From CAYMUC01 sp964471865 (GTDB taxonomy: Bacteria > Actinomycetota > Acidimicrobiia > Acidimicrobiales > Ilumatobacteraceae), in NCBI GenBank assembly GCA_964471865.1, contig CAYYHU010000022.1:1-39125 (forward strand): a stretch of 39,125 nt of DNA. Direction: 5' to 3'. Shown piece by piece: positions 24,963-33,326 of the stretch; within the stretch, counting starts at the first letter, position 1, and each line of letters begins with the position of its first letter. A program made the position numbers and the translations under genes. A model generated the notes under the pieces. It did not search any database and was not told the DNA's origin. It worked only from the letters and a program-made list of their open reading frames with translations.

Positions 24963-26111
24963 TCACCTCGACAGGATGGTCACACCCGAGATGCCCGGAG
25001 CCCCGTACACGTGGGTGTAGGCGACCTGAGGATCGTTGGGCACTTGGCGGGCGCCGGCCTGGCCCCGCAACTGCAACACGTTTTCGTAGACCTGGCGCAG
25101 TCCCGACGCGCCGATCGGCTCGCCATTGGCGAGACAACCTCCGTCGGTATTGACCGGGAACCGACCGCCGATCTCGGTGTCACCGCGCTGGATCATGTCT
25201 TCTTGTTCGCCGTGCTCGCAGAAACCATTCTCGGCCATATGCATGACTTCGGCGCCGGACTCGGTGTCCTGCAACTGCGCGAGGTCGATGTCTTCGGGTC
25301 CGATTCCGGCCATTTCGAACGCGGCCTTCGACGCGTCCACGGTCGGCCCGGCGTTGTGCTCGAGCGCGATCGAAGGCGCCAACACCTCGAAGCTTCCGAA
25401 CCGCCGCGAGCGAACGACCGCAGCTTTGAGATAGATCGGGGTGTCGGTGTATTCCTTGGCCTTGTCAGCGCGGGCCAGGATCAACGCCACGCCGCCTTCT
25501 CCCGGCGAGCAGAACATGTATTGCGTCAAGGGATACGACAGCATCGCCGCGTCGAGAACCTCTTGTTCCGAGATCGGCTTGCGCCGCCAGGCCATGGGGT
25601 TCATCGCCCCGTTGCGGAACGCCTTTTCCGACACCTTGGCGAGAGTCGAATTCGAGATTCCGTACTCGTGCATGTAGCGGTTGATCTTCATGCCGAAGAA
25701 CTGCGTGGTGAGAGCGAGACCGCTCGCCCCGTACCAGTCACCCAACCCTGAAGCCTTGGTGTTGACCCGGAAAGCACCGCGCTCGTGCTTGTCGAAACCG
25801 ATGGCGATTCCGAGGTCGAACACGCCCGACCGGATCGTGTTGTACGCCGAGAACAGCGCCGAGCCACCTGTGGCGCAGCCGTTCGCGACGTTGATGAACT
25901 GCAGACCCGTCAGACCCAGATGCGACACCATCGTGTCAGCGGCACCAGCGGCCTGGGAACCACCGAACGCGAACTGCATGTCCTCCCAGGACACGCCGGC
26001 ATCGGCGAGCGCTCGCCGTACTGAGATCACTCCCTGTTCCATTCCCGTGACGCCCTCGTGGCGCCCGAACTCGTGCATTCCGATCCCTACGATCGCAACC
26101 TCGTCGGCCAT
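24963..26111 (-). CDS. Thiolase-like lipid-transfer protein (Ltp/retro-aldolase type)
   Basis: The 382-residue protein has the thiolase fold with the N-terminal motif VANGCATGGSAL, where Cys79 aligns with the acyl-acceptor cysteine. In the C-terminal region the canonical GHPxGASG is replaced by GEPIGASG, so the usual catalytic His is Glu331. This variant is common, to my knowledge, in Ltp-type proteins that act with DUF35 partners, including steroid side-chain retro-aldolases. The upstream DUF35 gene lies 54 bp away on the same strand, and the acyl-CoA synthetase follows directly. It therefore probably cleaves a beta-hydroxyacyl-CoA by a retro-aldol reaction rather than by thiolysis. The substrate is unproven. 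Confidence 0.88.
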   Translation of the reverse strand: MADEVAIVGIGMHEFGRHEGVTGMEQGVISVRRALADAGVSWEDMQFAFGGSQAAGAADTMVSHLGLTGLQFINVANGCATGGSALFSAYNTIRSGVFDLGIAIGFDKHERGAFRVNTKASGLGDWYGASGLALTTQFFGMKINRYMHEYGISNSTLAKVSEKAFRNGAMNPMAWRRKPISEQEVLDAAMLSYPLTQYMFCSPGEGGVALILARADKAKEYTDTPIYLKAAVVRSRRFGSFEVLAPSIALEHNAGPTVDASKAAFEMAGIGPEDIDLAQLQDTESGAEVMHMAENGFCEHGEQEDMIQRGDTEIGGRFPVNTDGGCLANGEPIGASGLRQVYENVLQLRGQAGARQVPNDPQVAYTHVYGAPGISGVTILSR

Positions 26112-26165
26112 GGTTCCTCTCCTTGTCCAGAAATTCCTGTGATGATGCGTTGGGGGGCGCCCGGC

Positions 26166-26594
26166 TCAGTCGACCGGGGCGAAAGCGAAGGTGACGATCT
26201 CGTTGCCGTTCTCGTCGAGTCCGAGGGGCACGATGACGAGCTCCATTTCCATACCGATCGTCAACTTCTCGGGATCGGCTTCGGTGAGGCGCGCTTCGAC
26301 CTTGACCTCACCAGGCAGTTCGACATACCCCACACCGAAGGCTTCGAAGGTCTTGGGGTCGGCATTGCCGACATAGGGCGGGGCCTTGGGCGGGAAGCCC
26401 TGCACCGTCCAGGTCCACAGCCGACCGCGACGAGACAACTCGACGGTCTCGGTCTCGGTACCCGTGCACTTGGGACAACCGCTTTGCACCGGGAACATGT
26501 GGTTCCCGCATGTCGTGCATCGACTGCCAAGCAGATGTGGTTCATCTGAAGGCCAGGTGAACACACCCTCTGAGACCGGTACTTGAGTCGCCAT
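26166..26594 (-). CDS. DUF35 OB-fold/zinc-ribbon protein
   Basis: The 142-residue protein has a rubredoxin-like zinc ribbon at the N-terminus with Cys26, Cys29, Cys40 and Cys43 (CTTC and CPKC), then an OB-fold (GRLWTWTVQGFPPKAPPY, EVKVEARLTEADPEKLTIG). DUF35 proteins bind acyl-CoA and form complexes with thiolase-fold partners such as Ltp2 or HMG-CoA synthase. The next gene is exactly such a partner. AGGAAGG precedes ATG 26594. It is likely a structural subunit required for activity of the Ltp-type thiolase. Confidence 0.93.
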   Translation of the reverse strand: MATQVPVSEGVFTWPSDEPHLLGSRCTTCGNHMFPVQSGCPKCTGTETETVELSRRGRLWTWTVQGFPPKAPPYVGNADPKTFEAFGVGYVELPGEVKVEARLTEADPEKLTIGMEMELVIVPLGLDENGNEIVTFAFAPVD

Positions 26595-26783
26595 GCAGAT
26601 ACCTTCCTGTCTGGGGCCGACACATCAGCCCGCTCGTGAATCATGTCGAAATCGTTCGTCGCCCGGTTCCGATCCAGACGATCGTGGACGTCACCCTAGT
26701 GGGCACGAGGCGCTCCTCCCCCGGCGAAGCACGCCCGGCGCACCCCTGTTCACCAGCATGAACGCGCCCAGCCGAGATTGCTC

Positions 26784-27644
26784 TCAGGGTTCGCGGACTC
26801 GACGGGCCGAACCGATCGATACGAGGCGATCCTCGATCGTTCGTTCCTCCCCGGGCCACAATCCGATAGCGGTGTCGGTTCGCTCGGAATCGTCATCGAT
26901 CAGCAAGTCGATGAAGACGGCTGCCACCTGCTGCGACGTCATCCATTCCGTGGCCATGGCATCGATCGCGTCGGATTCGACTCCGCGGGTCGCGAGGAAG
27001 TCTCGCAACATCGGAGTGTCGGTCTCGCCCATCCCGATCGTGTTGACCCGAACCCCGGCAAATCCCTCACTCGGGCGTTGCGTGGCCGCCCAGTTCCGTC
27101 GCAGGCCTTCGAGTGCCCACTTGGCGGCGTCATAGGCATCGAGCCACCCCACCTTCACCGGTCCGGTGGGCCGCGCGACGACGTGATCGGTCGACACGAT
27201 CACCAAGTCCGCAGGACGAATCCGACCTCCGTGACGACTCGCTGCGTCTCTCAGGGCGCCCAGACTCGCTCGTCCGGTCACGAAAGCGGCCCGGGTGATC
27301 GCTCGCCATTGAGCGTCGAAATCCGCCACGAGCTCGCCAAGGGGACGATCGGGCGGGGTCGGAAGGGCGATCCCCGCATTGGCCACCACCGCATCGAGAC
27401 AGCCGTAGCGTTCGAGAGTCCCGTTCACCACGGCCTTCATCGCGTCGGGGTCCGCAGCATCGGCCACGACGCCCCACCCGTCGCCGAGTTCGAGACCGGT
27501 AACGCTGCTTTTCACGTCGCAGGCGACGACCTGGGCTCCGGCCGCCGCAGCCATCTCTGCGACCGCTTGGCCGATCCCTTGGGCCGCACCGGTCACCAGA
27601 ACCGTACGTCCGTTCAAGGCATTCGAGTCATGAGGGTTGTTCAT
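26784..27644 (-). CDS. Short-chain dehydrogenase/reductase
   Basis: The 286-residue SDR has TGAAQGIG (18-25), NAG (89-91), catalytic Ser151, Tyr171 and Lys175 (YDAAK). The segment between Ser and Tyr is longer than usual (19 intervening residues instead of about 12), so the substrate pocket may be atypical. CDVKS after the second strand favours NAD(H). I chose ATG 27644; the frame extends to 27815 but that part overlaps the upstream SDR. It starts 61 bp after the neighbouring SDR and is followed by the DUF35 gene, so it may belong to the same unit. Confidence 0.88.
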   Translation of the reverse strand: MNNPHDSNALNGRTVLVTGAAQGIGQAVAEMAAAAGAQVVACDVKSSVTGLELGDGWGVVADAADPDAMKAVVNGTLERYGCLDAVVANAGIALPTPPDRPLGELVADFDAQWRAITRAAFVTGRASLGALRDAASRHGGRIRPADLVIVSTDHVVARPTGPVKVGWLDAYDAAKWALEGLRRNWAATQRPSEGFAGVRVNTIGMGETDTPMLRDFLATRGVESDAIDAMATEWMTSQQVAAVFIDLLIDDDSERTDTAIGLWPGEERTIEDRLVSIGSARRVREP

Positions 27645-27705
27645 CTCGATGAGGTCTCCTGGTTCGGGTCGGGCCGCCGCAACGACCTCGACGATGTCGA
27701 TGTCC

Positions 27706-28524
27706 TCAGCGCCCCAGCATCCCGCCATCCACCGCGAGGGCATGCCCGGTGGTGAAGGAGGATTCATCACTGCACAACCACAGTGACGCCGCGGCGATTT
27801 CCTCGGGTTCTCCAAAGCGCCCCATCGGGCTCAACCGCTTGGCGACCTCACGTGGATCGCGCTCCCGCCGAGTCATCGCATCTCGCAACATCGGCGTGTC
27901 GATGGCGCCCGGACAGATGGCATTCACCCGGATTCCGAAGCGGGCATAGTCCAACGACGCGGATCGGGTGAGGCCGATGACTCCGTGCTTGCTAGCGGTG
28001 TATGCCGGTTGATTCGGCTGAGGGACGAAGGAGTTCGTCGAGGCGATGTTGACGATCGAACCCCGTCGACCCCGAGCGTCGGGCTCATTGTCGAGCATCG
28101 CAGCGATCTCGGCGCGACAGCACAAGAACACGCTGCGGGTATTCACCGCCATCATCATCTCGTAGTCCTCGAGCGATGTCTGATGCAATGGAACGCGTTC
28201 GAACTCGATCGCGGCGGCATTCACAGCCGCATCGAGGCGTCCAGCAAGGCCAACAGCGGTTGCGACGAGTGCTTCGACATCGGACTGTGACGAAACATCA
28301 CAGCGCTGCACGGTCAATGTCGAGCGGTCCGAGACGGATTCGAGTTCCGCGAGACCCTGTTCGCTCAGGTCCCCGGCCACCACCCTGGCACCGGAGTGGA
28401 GGAGACGCTGCACGATCGCACGACCCATGCCCCCGGCCGCGCCCGTCACCACACACATCCAACCCTGCACTTCGTGAACCCCCTCTGGTCGACCCGACGA
28501 TCTCATCGACGTACTCGATGACAT
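27706..28524 (-). CDS. Short-chain dehydrogenase/reductase
   Basis: The 272-residue SDR has TGAAGGMG (27-34), Ser162, Tyr175 and Lys179 (YTASK), and the C-terminal GHALAVDGGM. The usual NNAG is altered to VNAAA (101-105), which may weaken the active-site asparagine position; this is unusual. The start ATG 28524 is the longest possible; ATG 28506 and GTG 28479 are alternatives. It is divergent from the ecdysteroid-kinase-like gene, with 56 bp between them. Cofactor preference is probably NAD(H) (GDLSE). Confidence 0.9.
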   Translation of the reverse strand: MSSSTSMRSSGRPEGVHEVQGWMCVVTGAAGGMGRAIVQRLLHSGARVVAGDLSEQGLAELESVSDRSTLTVQRCDVSSQSDVEALVATAVGLAGRLDAAVNAAAIEFERVPLHQTSLEDYEMMMAVNTRSVFLCCRAEIAAMLDNEPDARGRRGSIVNIASTNSFVPQPNQPAYTASKHGVIGLTRSASLDYARFGIRVNAICPGAIDTPMLRDAMTRRERDPREVAKRLSPMGRFGEPEEIAAASLWLCSDESSFTTGHALAVDGGMLGR

Positions 28525-28580
28525 CGTCGTCTCTTCTTCGCCACCGTAGTGCTCGGCGTCACGTGCGAAAGTGTCCGACC

Positions 28581-29666
28581 ATGAGCACCGTTCCTACTTC
28601 CGTCGACGACATCACCGTGCCCTGGCTCGACGAGGCCCTTCACGCCAGTGGCATCATCGACGCCTCCACGTCAGTCACCGCGCTCGACGCTGCAGTGTTG
28701 CCCGCCGGCGTCGGCTTCATGGGCTCGGTCGGTCGGGTGAATGTGACCTACAGCGGCGGCCAGGGCCCCGAGCGGATGATCGCCAAGATCCCCACCCAAG
28801 ACGCGTACGTACGCGAACTGCTGACCCCAGCTCGAGTGTTTGAACGTGAAGCCCGCTTCTACGAGGATCTCGCAGCCCGTATTGACGTGGTTCCCAACGC
28901 CTACCACGTAGCCGCCGATCACGACGCCGGCGACTACTTGTTGCTGATGCAGGATCTCGGACACCTGCGGGGAGGCGATCAGGCATCGGGCCTCAGCGTC
29001 GGGGACGCCGAAGCGGCACTACGAGCTCTGGCCCGACTTCATGCTCGGTTCTGGGAGAGCGACGAATTGGCCGCCATCGACTGGATGCCCTCGATCAACG
29101 ATCCCGGTATGAAGATTTCCCGTGAGGTCTACAACGCGTCGCTACCGGGATTCCGGGAGGTGTTCGCGCACGCTCTCGACCCGGTGCACGCCGACCTCAT
29201 CGCCGCTTTCGGGGATGCGACGCCTGAGCTCTTGGACCGCTTTGCCGCCATGCCGAACACGATCGTTCACTTCGATTACCGGGCCGACAATCTGTTCTTT
29301 GGCGACGAGGGCGACGTCGATGCGGTACGCATGATCGATTTCCAGGCATCCTCCAAAGGTGGTGGCGCTTATGACGTGGGTTACTTCGTCAGCCAGAACC
29401 TCGCCACACCGGACCGGCGCCAGCACGAGGACCGCCTGTTGCACGCCTATCACGACGAACTCGTGGCCCATGGAGTCTCGGGCTACGACTACGACCGCTT
29501 CCTCCAGGACGTGCGCGTCGGCGTGCTCTACGGATGGATCATCCCGGTCTACGCCGTGGGCACCCTGGATTCATCGAGCGAGCGGGCCATGGCGCTGTGG
29601 ACTGCTGTCATCGAGCGAGCTCAAGCAGCAATGACCGACCACGATGTCGCCGCGATCATGCCCTGA
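28581..29666 (+). CDS. Ecdysteroid-kinase-like / aminoglycoside phosphotransferase-fold kinase
   Basis: The 361-residue protein has the kinase fold of the APH/EcKL superfamily. Lys69 (IAKI) would bind ATP phosphates. The catalytic loop HFDYRADNLFF contains His230, Asp232 and Asn237, and Asp253 (MIDFQ) binds magnesium. The segment GGGAYDVGYFV is typical of the EcKL/CHK subgroup rather than antibiotic kinases. Family members phosphorylate steroid hydroxyls in animals, and many act on small hydroxylated molecules. Near five SDRs, three P450s and an Ltp-type thiolase, a steroid or other alcohol substrate is plausible but unproven. It ends at a strong terminator. Confidence 0.85.
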   Translation: MSTVPTSVDDITVPWLDEALHASGIIDASTSVTALDAAVLPAGVGFMGSVGRVNVTYSGGQGPERMIAKIPTQDAYVRELLTPARVFEREARFYEDLAARIDVVPNAYHVAADHDAGDYLLLMQDLGHLRGGDQASGLSVGDAEAALRALARLHARFWESDELAAIDWMPSINDPGMKISREVYNASLPGFREVFAHALDPVHADLIAAFGDATPELLDRFAAMPNTIVHFDYRADNLFFGDEGDVDAVRMIDFQASSKGGGAYDVGYFVSQNLATPDRRQHEDRLLHAYHDELVAHGVSGYDYDRFLQDVRVGVLYGWIIPVYAVGTLDSSSERAMALWTAVIERAQAAMTDHDVAAIMP

Positions 29667-29696
29667 ACTCGAACGCCAACAGCACCCCTGACGCGA

Positions 29697-29725
29697 CCGA
29701 GCCCGCCACGATGTGGCGGGCTCGG
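29697..29725. terminator. Bidirectional intrinsic terminator
   Basis: CCGAGCCCGCCAC (29697-29709) and GTGGCGGGCTCGG (29713-29725) form a perfect 13-bp stem with a 3-base loop, between the convergent kinase and SDR genes. A short TTT follows on the plus strand. Confidence 0.85.
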
Positions 29726-29748
29726 CTCGTTTGATGTGACGGTGAGGC

Positions 29749-30663
29749 TCAGGCTTCAGGCAGCGGATAGTGCACGCCCGGGATTCCACCTTCGAGCGCC
29801 TGATACCAGTCGGGACGAGGAACGATGCCCGGATAACCCCCCGGAACCATCGGCCGGTCCGTGTTCCATTCGAAGTGGATCGGCGGGATCTGGAAGTAGC
29901 CGTTGGCGGCATTGGTTCCACCGTCGACGTTGAGATCGTGACCGGTGATGTACGACGACGCATCCGAGGCCAGGAACATCACGGGCGCCACGATCTCTTC
30001 GAGTTCGCCGATGCGGCGCATCGGGGTACGACTGGCGATCCACTTGTCCATTCCGAGACCTTCGATGGCGGGACGAACCATTTCGGTGACGATGAACCCA
30101 GGCGACACCGAGTTGACACGCACCCCCCGATCAGCCCACTCACAGCCCAACTGCATGGTGACGTTACGAAGACCGCCCTTGGCTGCGGTGTAGGCGATGA
30201 TGTTCAACTCATTCGCCCCGTGGCCCATGATCGAACAGATGTTGACGATCGAACCGCCACCGTTTTCGAGCATGTGACGCCCGACCTCGCGCAGGTACAT
30301 GAACGCCCCGTTGAGGTCGACAGAGAGAATCCAGTTCCAGGTCTCCATGTCGAACTGTTCCGCGGCGATCCCTCGCATATCGCTCACGCCAGCGTTGTTG
30401 ACGAGGGCGTCGATCTTGCCATGCTCGCGAATCCCGGTCTCGACCACCTTGATGACGTCGGCTTCCACAGAGACGTCGCCGGGCACCACGGTCACCTTGG
30501 AGCCCTTGGCCCGACAGGCCTCGGCGACGGTTTCGAGAATCTCAGCGGAACGCGCCGTCAGGATCAGATCGGCACCGGCCTCGGCGAAGCCATGGGCAAA
30601 GCCTTCGCCCAGACCGTACGAGGCTCCGGTGATGAGCACGGTCTTGCCACGGAAATCGAACAT
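29749..30663 (-). CDS. Short-chain dehydrogenase/reductase with C-terminal extension
   Basis: The 304-residue SDR has TGASYGLG (12-19), NNAG (89-92), catalytic Ser144, Tyr158 and Lys162 (YTAAK). After the normal C-terminus (GHDLNVDGGT) a ~50-residue extra tail follows, rich in Pro, Trp and Gly. It is unusual in length for classical SDRs and may cap the active site or mediate oligomer contacts. I chose ATG 30663 because GGGGG lies near it and the family pattern starts FRGKTVLITGA at residue 4; the frame extends to 30720. The basic residue in TARS hints at NADP(H). It lies downstream of the maleylpyruvate isomerase-like gene on the same strand. Confidence 0.9.
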   Translation of the reverse strand: MFDFRGKTVLITGASYGLGEGFAHGFAEAGADLILTARSAEILETVAEACRAKGSKVTVVPGDVSVEADVIKVVETGIREHGKIDALVNNAGVSDMRGIAAEQFDMETWNWILSVDLNGAFMYLREVGRHMLENGGGSIVNICSIMGHGANELNIIAYTAAKGGLRNVTMQLGCEWADRGVRVNSVSPGFIVTEMVRPAIEGLGMDKWIASRTPMRRIGELEEIVAPVMFLASDASSYITGHDLNVDGGTNAANGYFQIPPIHFEWNTDRPMVPGGYPGIVPRPDWYQALEGGIPGVHYPLPEA

Positions 30664-30807
30664 TGGAATACCCCCGCTTGGGTCGGTGTCGGACACATCG
30701 AAGCGTAGACATTCCGCCACGCCCTCAGGAGATCCGAGCTTCGAACACCCGGTCAGAGCCCGCCACCAGTCTCTGATCGCGTGGGGACGACCGCGACCCC
30801 GGGGTGG

Positions 30808-31524
30808 TCACGACCCCAGATGCTGCTCTCCCAGTGACGACTCTGGAGGCTCCATGTGCAAAACCCCTGCGATCACCGCGTCGAGATCACCATCGGATAC
30901 GAGGCTGCGGATCTCGTCGAATGTGCGACGGCTCCCCAGAGTTCGCAGGATCTCGAAGGAGGTTCCCGTCACGGTGACGTGTGGTTGTCCCTCTCCGACG
31001 CGAAAGCTCTCGTCGTCGATGACGACCTCCACGGCCCCCAGATCTCGGGCCGCGAGATCAGCAGCCACAAGTCGGAGACCGAGCCGGGCTGCGAGTTCGA
31101 CTCCGGAGCTCGAACGTTCCCCTCCGACACCCAGAGCCGTTCGTACATCGTGTTCATGGACCACGGTGTCATAGGTCAGGCCCCACCATCGTTGAGGTCG
31201 CTGCGCGATCATCGACTCGAAATCGTTCGCGACTCGTGACCATTCGTCGATCACCTCGTCGAGTGACCGGTCGCGGCGCTCCTCGACCTGTCGGTCGACC
31301 CAGGCCTGCGTGTCACCCTCGGGAAAGCGTCCTGCCACGAGATCCACCGCAATTCCGGTGACATGAGAGAACACATCTTTGACCGTCCATGCCGGGCAGG
31401 CCGCCACCCTCAGCGTGGACACGTCCGCAGCGGCCTCGGTCACCACTGTGACCATTCGGCGGCGCGACAGCCCGTATTCAGCTGCGGCTTGGGACAGATC
31501 GCCGAACTCGGCATTCGTGCTCAT
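30808..31524 (-). CDS. Maleylpyruvate isomerase-family (mycothiol-dependent, DinB-like) protein
   Basis: The 238-residue protein has the MDMPI metal-binding domain: CPAWTVKDVFSHVTG with His54, and the helix VVHEHDVRTALG with His123, His125 and Asp126. Family members bind zinc and use mycothiol for cis-trans isomerisation, although many homologues are uncharacterised. The TGA of the upstream TIM-barrel gene overlaps its ATG by four bases, so the two are coupled. Its true substrate may be an unsaturated acid from ring cleavage; this is inference. Confidence 0.85.
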   Translation of the reverse strand: MSTNAEFGDLSQAAAEYGLSRRRMVTVVTEAAADVSTLRVAACPAWTVKDVFSHVTGIAVDLVAGRFPEGDTQAWVDRQVEERRDRSLDEVIDEWSRVANDFESMIAQRPQRWWGLTYDTVVHEHDVRTALGVGGERSSSGVELAARLGLRLVAADLAARDLGAVEVVIDDESFRVGEGQPHVTVTGTSFEILRTLGSRRTFDEIRSLVSDGDLDAVIAGVLHMEPPESSLGEQHLGS

Positions 31525-32402
31525 GGCGACTCCTGAGGATCGAGAATCTCACGGGCACCTCGGCCCACGGCCGCCACATGGTCTGATGCATGCTCCCAGC
31601 CCCACGCGGAGGGGACCTCGAGGGACCAGGGCACCGAGGTCTTGGTGCGACGAACCGCGTTCACGATCGAGGCGAGATCGAACTCGCCGGCACCCGGAGC
31701 CCGACGATTCTCGAGACAGTCGGTGTAGTAGTCCGCATTCTCAGCTTGGGCCGCACCATCGTTGAGTTGCAGACCTGTGATCCACCGGCCGTCGAGTGAT
31801 GACAGAGCGGTGAGATCCCGCACTCCTCGCTCGAGATGCCATACGTCGACACAGATCCCGCCATTGGGCCGATCGGCGTGTTGAACGATGGCGAGGGCAT
31901 CGTGAAGGCTCACGATGTCGGTGAAGGGTAGGAACTCGAGCCCGACGACCAAGCCATGATCGCCGGCTCGGTCACACAGGGAACCGAATGCCGCCGCTGC
32001 GGCGTCGAGGTCGTCGCCACCCGGGCCGATCACCTGGAGATACCGGCTCTCGAACGCGTCCGCGATCTGCCACGCGATCGCTTCGAGCTCAGCGGCTTTG
32101 GCGCCGCCCGGACCATCGGCGCCCAGACCGGGAATCACCTCGATCTCCGCGAGCACCAACCCATGGTCATCGAGCAGCGAGCGCAGTTCACCAGGCGCTC
32201 TTCCTTCCTGCTCGAGCCGCTCGTAATGCCCCACCCACAGTCCGATACCCGAAAAGCCGTGTTCGGCAGCGAGGCGTATGCGGTCTTCGATGGGATGGAA
32301 TCGCGACAGGGTGAAATGGCTGAGTACACGATGCTCGGCTCCCAGGTCGTGAGGACGACGGGGTGGAGCACTAGGTTCGGTCACCGCAACAATGTCGCGC
32401 AT
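31521..32402 (-). CDS. Sugar phosphate isomerase/epimerase-like TIM-barrel protein (AP-endonuclease 2 family)
   Basis: The 293-residue protein resembles the xylose-isomerase-like TIM-barrel fold. Metal-binding carboxylates appear in VGLEFLPF, CVDVWHL, LQLND and WSLEVPSAW. Proteins of this fold isomerise or epimerise sugars, inositols or other polyols using divalent metals. It overlaps the maleylpyruvate isomerase-like gene by four bases. Two starts are possible: ATG 32402 and GTG 32384. It is divergent from the SDR at 32457, with 54 bp between them. Confidence 0.85.
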   Translation of the reverse strand: MRDIVAVTEPSAPPRRPHDLGAEHRVLSHFTLSRFHPIEDRIRLAAEHGFSGIGLWVGHYERLEQEGRAPGELRSLLDDHGLVLAEIEVIPGLGADGPGGAKAAELEAIAWQIADAFESRYLQVIGPGGDDLDAAAAAFGSLCDRAGDHGLVVGLEFLPFTDIVSLHDALAIVQHADRPNGGICVDVWHLERGVRDLTALSSLDGRWITGLQLNDGAAQAENADYYTDCLENRRAPGAGEFDLASIVNAVRRTKTSVPWSLEVPSAWGWEHASDHVAAVGRGAREILDPQESP

Positions 32403-32456
32403 CTCCGGGACCGAGACCGGTGTCGGGAGCGTTCACGTCACAGGGGGAACTCCACC

Positions 32457-33293
32457 ATGCCAGGTCGTCTCGAGAACAAGGTCGCGGTCATCACCGGAGC
32501 CGCTAGCGGTATTGGCGAGGCGACGGCCCGGATGTTCGTTCGCGAAGGAGCTCGGGTCATCGTCGCTGATCTCCAAGACGACGCCGGGCGCGCGGTCGCT
32601 GCGGATCTGGGCGCAGCCGCCCATTTCGTGCACTGTGACGTGACCTCCGAGGACGACATCGCGGCGGCTGTCGATGCTGCGGTCTCAGAATTCGGTCGTC
32701 TCGATGTGATGTTCGCCAATGCTGGAATCGTCGGAGTCATCGGGCGTATCGCCGAAACTCCCGCCGACGCCTGGGATCGCACCGTGTCGGTGTTGCTGCG
32801 CGGGGTGTTCTTGAGCATCAAGCACGCTGCGCGGGTCATGGTGCCTCAAGGAAGTGGTTCGATCATCGCGACCTCATCGACCGCAGGGATCCTCGGGGGA
32901 CTCGGTCCGCACTGTTACACCGCCTGCAAGCACGGAGTCATCGGATTGGCCAAGTCGGTGGCATCCGAACTCGCCTCGAGTGGTGTTCGGGTGAACGCGA
33001 TCTCCCCGGGCAACACCGTGACCGCGATGACATCGGCGGTCATCACTGGCGATGCCTCTGCCACGGACAAGGCCACCGAGTCGATTGCCGCCGGTTCGGC
33101 GTTGAAGATTCCCGGGATCCCCGATGACATCGCCTATGCCGCGACCTATCTCGCCAGCGACGAGGCCCGCACGGTCACGGGGCACACTCTGGTCGTGGAC
33201 GCCGGTCAGACCACGATGGGTGGTCACAACCGGTTCCACCACCAATCCGCGGCTCTGCTGAGCGAGGCTGGCCGTCGAGACTCCCTCAGTTGA
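32457..33293 (+). CDS. Short-chain dehydrogenase/reductase
   Basis: The 278-residue SDR has TGAASGIG (13-20), NAG (88-90), catalytic Ser141, Tyr154 and Lys158 (YTACK). The Asp in VADLQDD after the second strand indicates NAD(H). Its start ATG 32457 is preceded by GGGGGA; the longer frame from 31956 overlaps the divergent gene. It ends 33 bp before a convergent alcohol dehydrogenase. Together the two could oxidise the same hydroxyl or act on consecutive alcohols. Confidence 0.93.
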   Translation: MPGRLENKVAVITGAASGIGEATARMFVREGARVIVADLQDDAGRAVAADLGAAAHFVHCDVTSEDDIAAAVDAAVSEFGRLDVMFANAGIVGVIGRIAETPADAWDRTVSVLLRGVFLSIKHAARVMVPQGSGSIIATSSTAGILGGLGPHCYTACKHGVIGLAKSVASELASSGVRVNAISPGNTVTAMTSAVITGDASATDKATESIAAGSALKIPGIPDDIAYAATYLASDEARTVTGHTLVVDAGQTTMGGHNRFHHQSAALLSEAGRRDSLS

Positions 33294-33326
33294 TCACGAC
33301 ATAGTGGGCGTCGCTTCCCGGCGCGT

